DNA of 64,000 nt, from NCBI GenBank assembly GCA_902462155.1, contig CABQAQ010000003.1, forward strand, positions 124,001 through 188,000, written 5' to 3'. Every line of letters starts with the position of its first letter. Position 1 is the first letter of the stretch. Shown in pieces: positions 26,870 through 33,529 of the stretch. The notes beneath the pieces were generated by a model. The model had not been told where the DNA came from and did not search any database. It was given only the letters and a program-made list of their open reading frames with translations. The stretch comes from an uncultured bacterium (GTDB lineage: Bacteria > Cyanobacteriota > Vampirovibrionia > Gastranaerophilales > Gastranaerophilaceae). The translations under genes were made by a program, and so were the position numbers.

Positions 26870-27487
26870 ATGAAAGAAAAAATAAAAGAGAGTTTAGAGC
26901 AGAACAAAAATTTAATAGAAACCGTTATAGCAGATGAGAATATAACAGAAGCTATTAAAGAAATAATAGCATTGATAGAAGGAACTGTATTAAAGAACGA
27001 TAAGAAAATATTATTAGCCGGTAATGGAGGTAGTGCAGCGGATTCACAGCATATAGCGGCAGAGTTTGTAAATAAATTTTATCATAATAGAGTTCCAATT
27101 AAAGCGATAGCGTTAACGGTAGATTCATCAGTAATAACATCAATAGCGAATGATTATAGTTTTGATAATATATTTTTACGTCAAATAGAGGCTTTAGGAG
27201 ATAATGGAGATATATTTTGGGCATTTTCTACATCAGGAGAGTCTAAAAATATAATAAAAGCAATAGAAGGAGCAAATAAATTAGGCTTAAAAACTATAGG
27301 ATTTACAGGCGGTATTAAGAAAAATACTATGGATAAAATATGTGAATATACAATAAAGATTCCAAGTAATAATGTGTGTAAAATCCAAGAAATGCATATA
27401 ATAATAGCACATATTATATGCAAAATAATTGAAGAAAAAATAATATATAAAAGTACTTTACAAGAAAGAGAATTTGGTTTATTATAG
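26870..27487 (+). CDS. gmhA: Phosphoheptose isomerase
   Basis: It converts sedoheptulose-7-phosphate to D-glycero-D-manno-heptose-7-phosphate for LPS core or a capsule. It has a single SIS domain: AGNGGSAADSQHIAAEFVNKF, the SGESKNIIKAI loop and the C-terminal EMHIIIAHIICKIIE. At 205 aa it is typical. Together with lpxK and mla genes it supports an outer membrane. No heptose kinase gene is adjacent. The 3' end contains the promoter of tRNA-Ser. Confidence 0.93.
   Translation: MKEKIKESLEQNKNLIETVIADENITEAIKEIIALIEGTVLKNDKKILLAGNGGSAADSQHIAAEFVNKFYHNRVPIKAIALTVDSSVITSIANDYSFDNIFLRQIEALGDNGDIFWAFSTSGESKNIIKAIEGANKLGLKTIGFTGGIKKNTMDKICEYTIKIPSNNVCKIQEMHIIIAHIICKIIEEKIIYKSTLQEREFGLL
27457..27485 (+). 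promoter_or_regulatory. tRNA-Ser promoter inside the end of gmhA
   Basis: TTTACA (27457-27462), 17 nt, TATTAT (27480-27485). Initiation near 27492 would be eight bases before the tRNA. Confidence 0.55.
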
Positions 27488-27499
27488 AAGCAAAGGCAC

Positions 27500-27587
27500 G
27501 GAGGAGTGCCAGAGCGGTTTATCGGAGCGGTCTTGAAAACCGTCGTACGTGACGAGCGTACCGTGGGTTCGAATCCCACCTCCTCCT
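27500..27587 (+). tRNA. tRNA-Ser (anticodon UGA)
   Basis: The acceptor stem is GGAGGAG/CTCCTCC. The anticodon loop CTTGAAA gives UGA, reading UCA. A long variable arm typical of class II serine tRNAs is followed by the T arm GTGGG-TTCGAAT-CCCAC. CCA is not encoded. The discriminator base would be T (27587), where bacterial serine tRNAs normally have G. The T run that follows doubles as a terminator. Confidence 0.95.
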
Positions 27588-27613
27588 TTTTTTATTTTAT
27601 GTAAGTTGGGATT

Positions 27614-28006
27614 ATGAGAAGTTTAAAATTAAAGTTATATCTAGCTTTCCTGATATGTTTCTTTTTATCAGTAATATTGTTTCCAATAGTTTTCCTAAAT
27701 AATGAGCTTGCTAATACAAATTCAGTCCCGTTACCTCTATCTGTTATTTCTGCTATACTTGTTCTATTGGCATCGAGATTCATTTTTTTAGCTAATTCTT
27801 ACTTTAATTCTACTTTAGAACAAGATACGAAATCTAACTTAAATTATGTATCATTTAAAGTTCAAGCAGCATTTTCTATTGTTCTTATTCTGTCTTTAAT
27901 TGCTGAGTCTATTTTATTATTATCCTTCAAAATGACTTTATTTACTTTTTGTTTTACTATTTTAGCTATTTTTTATATTGGCTATCTTAAAAATTCTGTT
28001 AAATGA
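27614..28006 (+). CDS. Small membrane protein, unrecognised
   Basis: It has 130 aa with four predicted membrane segments: residues 8-28, 42-60, 88-106 and 108-125. A polar loop (NSTLEQDTKSNLN) separates the two hairpins. It has no Shine-Dalgarno of note and no recognised family. It lies just behind tRNA-Ser. Confidence 0.6.
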   Translation: MRSLKLKLYLAFLICFFLSVILFPIVFLNNELANTNSVPLPLSVISAILVLLASRFIFLANSYFNSTLEQDTKSNLNYVSFKVQAAFSIVLILSLIAESILLLSFKMTLFTFCFTILAIFYIGYLKNSVK

Positions 28007-28144
28007 TTTCCTATTTTTCTACTTATTTAGATTTATTTTAATGAGTTGTATATTGTTATTATAAGGGTATAGTTATTATTTTGATTAATAACTATAAATT
28101 TTAAAAATTTTATGTTATTCTAAATAAAAAATATTTACCGCCGG

Positions 28145-28205
28145 AAAAACATCTGTTAAATATTTCATTAGGCCTTAGAAGAAATATTTAACAGATGTTT
28201 TTTTG
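28145..28205 (+). terminator. Very strong hairpin ahead of the gdx-like gene
   Basis: A 22-bp perfect stem (28145-28166 with 28181-28202) has a 14-nt loop containing AGGCCT, and the T run belongs to the right arm. It ends about 30 bases before the gdx-like start. It could end the upstream membrane-protein transcript or act as an attenuator. No guanidine riboswitch consensus was recognised in the preceding 130 bp. Confidence 0.7.
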
Positions 28206-28234
28206 TATATACGTAAAATAAAAGGAGAGTAATT

Positions 28235-28551
28235 ATGCATTGGATTTTTTTATTAATAGCTGGAATTTTTGAAATTTTGTGGTCTATTGGCTTGAAGTTC
28301 TCAAATGGTTTTACGAATTTAACAATTAGTATATTAACTATTTTAGGCATGGTAGCAAGTTTTTATTTTTTTGTGATTGCTTTAAAAAATATTCCATTAG
28401 GAACGTCTTATGCTGTTTGGACCGGAATTGGCACTGTTGGAGCAGTTTTTTTGGTATTATTTTATTCAATGAACCATTCACTATTGCAAGATTAATTTGT
28501 ATTATTCTTATTGTATCAGGAATTACAGGCTTAAAACTACTTGCAATATAG
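28235..28551 (+). pseudogene. Frameshifted SMR-family guanidinium exporter (Gdx/SugE-like)
   Basis: The first 72 or so codons encode three SMR membrane helices with Gdx hallmarks (IFEILWSIGLKFSNGF, TSYAVWTGIGTVGA). Frame 1 then drifts to a stop at 28495. Shifting frame at the run of seven T (28446-28452) restores GIILFNEPFTIARLICIILI and the family ending GLKLLAI, with a stop at 28549-28551. One T is missing from what would be an eight-T run. It has a good AAAAGGAG ribosome site. It may be a pseudogene, a homopolymer sequencing error, or rescued by slippage. Confidence 0.85.
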
Positions 28552-28939
28552 ATAAAATTATTTTTTGGATTACAAAAATTTATTCAAAAAGTGAAAATAA
28601 TATTATTTAAAATTTGCCAGAGAAAAGACTATTGGTCAAGTTAAAATATTTATCTTTAGTTTCAGCATGATTTTTATAATATTTTTTATAAATATTTATT
28701 CAATGTTTTTTAAGAAAAATTAGTTATTGTTATAAATATAGAATGAATTTTATAAAAATAAACGGCGGTTTGTTCTGGTTGAATAAACAAATCAATCAAT
28801 AATGTACCATTTTAAGCAGGATTTGTATTTTTAAATAAGAAAAATAAAGGTGATAAAATAAGAAAGATAGTTTTTGACTTTAATAAAAAGTTTATATTAT
28901 GCTATAGGCAATTTTCATTATTGTTGTATAATTAAGCTT
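28552..28939 (+). other. Intergenic region before pgeF
   Basis: No gene was found in these 388 bp. It contains a small inverted repeat, TTTGTT/AACAAA, whose loop and flank TTCTGGTTGAATAAA (28773-28787) also occur at 12272-12286. At its right end TATAAT (28927-28932) lies seven bases before the pgeF ATG. Confidence 0.4.
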
Positions 28940-29680
28940 ATGTTTACAATTGATAAAATAGATAATAAAAGAATATTAAAATCTGATTTGGTAGAAGATA
29001 AAGATGTATATTTATTCTTTGGAACTCGAGATATCCCAATTAAGACCGGTGAGCGAAAGGATTTTTATTCGATTACAGAATCTAATAAGTATTTTTTAGC
29101 AAAATATTTTAATATTCCTTATGAAAATATAATTATTCCAAATCAAACGCATAGTGATAATATCGAAGTAGTTAAATTAGATAAAGTAGTATATGAAAAT
29201 TGTGATGGCTTAATAACCGACAAGAAAGATATAGCAATAGCTTTAAATTTTGCAGATTGTGTGCCGATTATAATGTACGATCCTGAAAAGAAAGTGATAG
29301 GAGTCTGCCATGCTGGTTGGAGAGGTACATATAAAAAAATTGTAGAAAAAACTGTAAAAGAAATGAATAGAGTTTTTAACTCAGACATAGCTAATTTAAA
29401 AGTCTTGATAGGACCGGCTATATCAAAGTGTTGCTATAATGTCAGTAAAGATGTTTTAATAAAGCTAGTATCTACAATTCATTTATCTCAAAGAGATCTT
29501 GTTTATAGTAATAATTATGTGGATTTAAAACTTATTAATAAATATCAATTGCAAAATATAGGAGTAAAAGATATAGATGTAACAAAAGTATGTACTAGTT
29601 GTCAGAATGATTTATTTTTTTCATATAGAAAAGATAATAAAAATACAGGAAGGCATTTCGCTTTTGCCCTTTTAAAATAG
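28940..29680 (+). CDS. pgeF: Laccase-domain protein PgeF/YfiH
   Basis: This multicopper-oxidase-like fold family has been described as a peptidoglycan editing factor in E. coli and as purine nucleoside-processing enzymes in others. Conserved metal-site motifs are NQTHSDN, FADCVPI and CHAGWRG, plus CTSCQND. I start at the ATG at 28940 (246 aa), not the upstream in-frame TTG at 28874. The ATG is seven bases from TATAAT with no Shine-Dalgarno, so it is probably leaderless. It ends at a strong terminator. Confidence 0.93.
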   Translation: MFTIDKIDNKRILKSDLVEDKDVYLFFGTRDIPIKTGERKDFYSITESNKYFLAKYFNIPYENIIIPNQTHSDNIEVVKLDKVVYENCDGLITDKKDIAIALNFADCVPIIMYDPEKKVIGVCHAGWRGTYKKIVEKTVKEMNRVFNSDIANLKVLIGPAISKCCYNVSKDVLIKLVSTIHLSQRDLVYSNNYVDLKLINKYQLQNIGVKDIDVTKVCTSCQNDLFFSYRKDNKNTGRHFAFALLK

Positions 29681-29704
29681 TATAAAATTTTTGAATAATC
29701 TAAT

Positions 29705-29742
29705 AAGAGGCGTGAATAAAAATTTTTTTATTCACGCCTCTT
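29705..29742. terminator. Bidirectional terminator between pgeF and the amidohydrolase
   Basis: An 18-bp perfect stem (29705-29722 with 29725-29742) with GAGGCGTGAAT at its core and A/T ends serves two convergent genes. Confidence 0.9.
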
Positions 29743-29754
29743 TAATTTATAATA

Positions 29755-31080
29755 TTATCGGATCCTTATTTTAGATTTATCGACAATTCTTTTCCCATTT
29801 ATATATACATAATCAGGATTCGTTTTATTAATCAAATCGTTATAAGTTTCTCCATCATTAAGCATAAATATGTTAAAATCTGCGTGTTTATTAGGTTCAA
29901 GACTACCTATTAGATAATCTAATCTTAAAATTTTAGCCGGATAAATAGTAAGATGTTTTATTAGCTGAATTAAATCTAAATTATTATTCTGATTTACATA
30001 TTTAGCCTCATTAAAAATATTTAAATCATCATTATTAGCTAAAGAATCAGTACCAAATCCAAATCGCTTTCCAAAAATGCTAATGATATTTTCTAAACTT
30101 TGCTTCTTGTTACAAACTTTATCATCAAATCGTGGAGTATATACAAATTTTACTTCTGTTTGAGATAACTCATATAATTGATCAAGATTTAAGTAATTTG
30201 CATTAGCTACTAAAACTTTTTTACTTAAAACAGATAATTTTTTTAAATATTCTACAGGTGAAATATTTTTAGTATGAGGTGATAATTTTTTAAATCCACA
30301 AAATTTATGTAACAAATCTATATCAGAGAATCCATAATTCAACCAATCTATTTCATCTTGAGATTCAGCAAGATGAATAAGCATAAGTAAATTATTCTTA
30401 CGACAATATTTGGATAAAATTTTCCAAAGACGCTTATGAACATTACATATAGAATTTGGAGCTACACCTATAAATGTATTTGCAGATTTTTGGTACATTA
30501 ATTTTTCTATTTTTTTCTTTATTGATTTAAATTCTTTTTTACCATTATCAACAGAATCGGCAAAAAGTTCAAAAAATAAAAATGTTTTTAAAGGTGATTT
30601 ATTTGCTGCATCAAAATATTTCTGCGAATTTAATATCTCAACAATACAGGTTGTACCACTTAATAAAGATAATTCTAATCCTTTTTTAAAAGATTCTATT
30701 TTATCATTTGCACTCATAGAGTAATAATTATTTAATAACTTGCTGATCCTTTTTGAATAAGAATTTTCAGGTACTCCGGCAAAAGTATATTTTAAATAGA
30801 GGGTACGAAAAAACTTCTTTATTTTTGATAGGAAATTTAATTTATGATTATTATTTACAGATGTACTCTGTAAATACGATAATAAATTAATAAATCCCGG
30901 AGTAATTACACAATTTCCATAATCTTTAATCTGTTTATAGTCTTTTTCCGAAAGCTCACTTTGCGGTTTTATATCCACTATTTTGCCTTCATCAACTATT
31001 AAAGCACAATTCTCATATATTTCGTTATTCTGATCTTCACGAGAAGTTATTATCCATTTTGCTTTATATGCTCTTGACAT
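29755..31080 (-). CDS. Amidohydrolase-superfamily protein with a degenerate metal site
   Basis: It has 441 aa and the full fold of the MtaD/SsnA/chlorohydrolase group: an N-terminal beta-sandwich strand set, VITPGF at about 58-63, LIHLAES near 230, GFGTDSLANN near 345, and the C-terminal ADFNIF return to the sandwich. The first metal-binding HxH, expected right after PGF-N, is replaced by LLSY (residues 66-69). The strand-6 histidine (normally AHC) reads VANANYLN. HxAE and GTDS are kept. It probably lacks the usual hydrolase chemistry. AAGGT precedes the ATG. Confidence 0.82.
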   Translation of the reverse strand: MSRAYKAKWIITSREDQNNEIYENCALIVDEGKIVDIKPQSELSEKDYKQIKDYGNCVITPGFINLLSYLQSTSVNNNHKLNFLSKIKKFFRTLYLKYTFAGVPENSYSKRISKLLNNYYSMSANDKIESFKKGLELSLLSGTTCIVEILNSQKYFDAANKSPLKTFLFFELFADSVDNGKKEFKSIKKKIEKLMYQKSANTFIGVAPNSICNVHKRLWKILSKYCRKNNLLMLIHLAESQDEIDWLNYGFSDIDLLHKFCGFKKLSPHTKNISPVEYLKKLSVLSKKVLVANANYLNLDQLYELSQTEVKFVYTPRFDDKVCNKKQSLENIISIFGKRFGFGTDSLANNDDLNIFNEAKYVNQNNNLDLIQLIKHLTIYPAKILRLDYLIGSLEPNKHADFNIFMLNDGETYNDLINKTNPDYVYINGKRIVDKSKIRIR

Positions 31081-31182
31081 CTTTTTTACCTTATTTCTTT
31101 AATAATTAATTATATATTATAAAAATTTAATCGCAATAAATCAATAAATAAAGTACCTTGAGTGTATGTGTTTATGGTATTT

Positions 31183-32439
31183 CTATTTTTTATAATTAGT
31201 ACTTATTAATAATTCTTGATGATTTGATTGATTATATCTATTTTTTTGATTGTGTTCAATATTTTTATTTATCTGATTCAAAAGAGGAATCTTTTTATAT
31301 AAACTATTACTATAATTTAAAATAGAATTTTCTTTTGTATGCTTAATAACCGTTTTATAAATGTTATGAGAAAGAGAGTTTAGTTTTTCTGGGCTAACTT
31401 TACAGATTCTATTAAATAACTTTACAAGATCTTTTTCATCATTATTAACTACATAACCATTATAGTTATGAATAAGAATACCATCAATCCCTTGGTTTTT
31501 AAGGCAGATAGTTATACACCCTAAAGCTAAAGCTTCAAGATAAATAGTTCCAAAATCTATATGATTTTTTAGTAGAATGAATAAATCAGCTTGTTTAAGA
31601 AGTTCTTTTTGCTGCTCTGGAGTTGTTTCTTTAAAAAAATTGATTTTATGATTTAAATTAAGTTCCTCTATAAGTTTCTGATACTTAATATCCGAATTTG
31701 CATAATCAATAATATTAAGATCCCAATTAAAAAGATCAATTTTTTCAATGGATCGAAGGATTAAATCTAAATTGCACTTATTATCAGAATGGTTTATAGT
31801 AAGAATATTTAAGTGTTTATTTGTCTTCCATTTTATGAATTTTTCTAAGATTAAAGGCTGACTTAATATTAAATCACGATCTACCCCATTAGAAGTTAAA
31901 AAAAGCTTATTATTACAATTAGGAAATAAAAGTTTAATACTTTTAATAGCAGAGGGTGTTCTTGCCCCAATTAAAGTAGATTTGCGTAAAATATTTTTTA
32001 ACTTTTTTTTCAATAACTTTCCTACAATAATATTATTTATTATTGCAATATCTTTTGGATGCAAACAAGATACAAAAGGTTTTATTTTACCTTTTATTAA
32101 TTTTTCACAAAAGAAAATACCGTTTAATCCGTGCGCAATAACTATATCATAATTGTTTATATCAATATCATCATTTACTTTTTCTTGAGGTGTAGAAAAA
32201 AAAGGGATAAAATAATTTATATTATATATAATATTTTTATCTAGTTCATAAACTCCATTAGAATAAAAATTTTGCCTATCATAAAAGAATTTCCAAATTG
32301 AATTTAATTTAACAACATCAACTACGTGTCCAAGATTTTGTAATTCTGTAGCTAAGTCGTGCAGATAGTAATTATCTTTATTCACACAATGTAATGAAAT
32401 ATTAAGTGGGTATAAATCGCTAATTAATAGGATATTCAT
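31183..32439 (-). CDS. Family 1/4-type glycosyltransferase
   Basis: It has 418 aa. The Rossmann-like N-terminal domain opens MNILLISDLYPLN and has an HD(L)ATELQNLGH acceptor-domain helix. The C-terminal donor domain has ADLFILLKNHIDFGTIYLEALALG (the EX7E-like region) and YNGYVV. The acceptor is unknown; LPS or exopolysaccharide is likely given gmhA and lpxK. The ATG lies six bases after TATATT with no Shine-Dalgarno. It is divergent from the HicB-like gene. Confidence 0.85.
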   Translation of the reverse strand: MNILLISDLYPLNISLHCVNKDNYYLHDLATELQNLGHVVDVVKLNSIWKFFYDRQNFYSNGVYELDKNIIYNINYFIPFFSTPQEKVNDDIDINNYDIVIAHGLNGIFFCEKLIKGKIKPFVSCLHPKDIAIINNIIVGKLLKKKLKNILRKSTLIGARTPSAIKSIKLLFPNCNNKLFLTSNGVDRDLILSQPLILEKFIKWKTNKHLNILTINHSDNKCNLDLILRSIEKIDLFNWDLNIIDYANSDIKYQKLIEELNLNHKINFFKETTPEQQKELLKQADLFILLKNHIDFGTIYLEALALGCITICLKNQGIDGILIHNYNGYVVNNDEKDLVKLFNRICKVSPEKLNSLSHNIYKTVIKHTKENSILNYSNSLYKKIPLLNQINKNIEHNQKNRYNQSNHQELLISTNYKK

Positions 32440-32480
32440 ACAAATAATATAGCATAATCACAAAAAAATAAGAATAATAT

Positions 32481-32507
32481 TAAAGTTTTTTCATTAATTG
32501 CCGATAA
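32481..32507 (+). promoter_or_regulatory. Sigma28 (FliA/SigD)-type promoter
   Basis: TAAAGTTT (32481-32488), an 11-nt spacer and GCCGATAA (32500-32507) match the enterobacterial flagellar sigma28 consensus at all 16 positions. Start of transcription near 32515 lies 34 bases before the next ATG (32549). The same TAAAGTTT-N11-GCCG layout recurs at 43415. Confidence 0.75.
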
Positions 32508-32548
32508 GATAAAAGGTGTAAAAGTAGTTAAGGAAATAGGTAGTAGGA

Positions 32549-32779
32549 ATGGTAAGTTATATAGAATACCCTGTGGTTATTTATAAGAATAAAAAATCTA
32601 ATGGATTTTTTGCAAATTGTATAATAAAAAATCTTATGGCATTTGGAAAAACTGAAAAAGATGCTATTAATAATATAACAACAACTTTAAATGATATGGA
32701 AAAAGAACATTTTATAAGAATAAAACCAATATATAAAATGAGTAATTTAAGAAAAGATTTATTAACATGTCAATATTAA
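32549..32779 (+). CDS. Small HicB-like fold protein
   Basis: It has 76 aa. The first 50 residues resemble the HicB antitoxin partial RNase-H fold (YPVVIYKNKKSNGFFANC, then AFGKTEKDAINNITTTLNDM). No DNA-binding domain and no adjacent HicA toxin gene is seen, so it is not called a toxin-antitoxin system. It lies under a sigma28-type promoter and overlaps the Mini-III RNase gene by 13 bases. Confidence 0.65.
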   Translation: MVSYIEYPVVIYKNKKSNGFFANCIIKNLMAFGKTEKDAINNITTTLNDMEKEHFIRIKPIYKMSNLRKDLLTCQY

Positions 32780-33165
32780 ATCTAAGAAGTTATGCCCATC
32801 TAGGTGATGCTTTATGGGAAGTAATAATTCGTAAAGAAGTTATATATAAGACTATAGGAAAATCTATAGAATTGCATAAAAATACAATAAAGTATGTAAA
32901 TGCCGGATATCAGACAGAACTTTTAGAATATTTAAAACCAAGTTTAAAAGAAGAAGAGTTAGAATTAGTAAGGCAAGCCAGAAATATTAAAATATCAAGT
33001 GCAAGAAAAGTTAATCAGTCATTGCATAGACAGGCTACTGCCTTTGAAGCTTTATTAGGTTATTTATATATTAATGATGTATATCGATATAATAGTTTAA
33101 AAGAAAAATTGATAGATCGATGTTTTAATATTCAGGATAGTTTAAATAAAGAAGAAAAAAGCTAA
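32767..33165 (+). CDS. mrnC: Mini-ribonuclease III
   Basis: This RNase III-type catalytic domain without a dsRNA-binding domain matures 23S rRNA in Firmicutes and Cyanobacteria. Its motifs are YAHLGDALWE with a catalytic Asp, LVRQARN and FEALLGYLY with the catalytic Glu. Its 132 aa are typical. It begins inside the HicB-like gene in another frame, so translation is likely coupled. The terminator stem starts within its last codons. Confidence 0.92.
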   Translation: MSILNLRSYAHLGDALWEVIIRKEVIYKTIGKSIELHKNTIKYVNAGYQTELLEYLKPSLKEEELELVRQARNIKISSARKVNQSLHRQATAFEALLGYLYINDVYRYNSLKEKLIDRCFNIQDSLNKEEKS

Positions 33166-33188
33166 TAATCTGATTATTAGCTTTTAGA
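33157..33188 (+). terminator. mrnC terminator overlapping its stop codon
   Basis: AAAAGCTAATAATC (33157-33170) pairs with GATTATTAGCTTTT (33172-33185). The left arm encodes the last residues and the stop of mrnC. Confidence 0.7.
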
Positions 33189-33250
33189 AATTTGTTTTAA
33201 ATAAAAGTCATCTCATTCTTATTAACGGCAGGATCAAAAATGTTACTTGT

Positions 33251-33439
33251 TTACTCTTTACTTTCAGGATTTTGCTTATTGAGTTTTGTATAATTAACTA
33301 ATCTACTATTATTCATTGCAATAATCTGCATAGATTTCCAAAAGTGTTCCGGATCCATTTTAGATTCTGATTTTACGGAACCTTCCTTAAACATTTCTGC
33401 TAGTTTTTTATCTAAATCTGAAGTTGTACCTATAGCCAT
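33251..33439 (-). CDS. Small protein of 62 aa, unrecognised
   Basis: A strong purine-rich ribosome site (GAGGAGAGGG) precedes the ATG, and TTGAAA with a TACTTT-type box lies about 60 bases upstream, so it is very likely expressed. It is a charged, helical protein without a membrane span (LDKKLAEMFKEGSV, HFWKSMQIIAMNNSRLVNY). No family is recognised. Confidence 0.7.
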   Translation of the reverse strand: MAIGTTSDLDKKLAEMFKEGSVKSESKMDPEHFWKSMQIIAMNNSRLVNYTKLNKQNPESKE

Positions 33440-33529
33440 CTAGCCCTCTCCTCTACTACATATTTCATACTTATATAAAGTATATTTATTAAGTAGGATT
33501 TCAACGACTAGTATTTTTGTTACATTCAT

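Noticed and set aside
27181..27579. 132-codon minus-strand frame across gmhA and tRNA-Ser
   Set aside because: It reads through the tRNA and the antisense of gmhA, a well-known artefact of tRNA-adjacent frames.
28007..28234. Guanidine riboswitch ahead of the exporter
   Set aside because: No ACGR twin loops or ykkC-type core was found; only the long hairpin remains, reported separately.
32549..33165. HicBA toxin-antitoxin system
   Set aside because: The HicB-like protein has no adjacent HicA gene and lacks a DNA-binding domain; the neighbour is Mini-III RNase.
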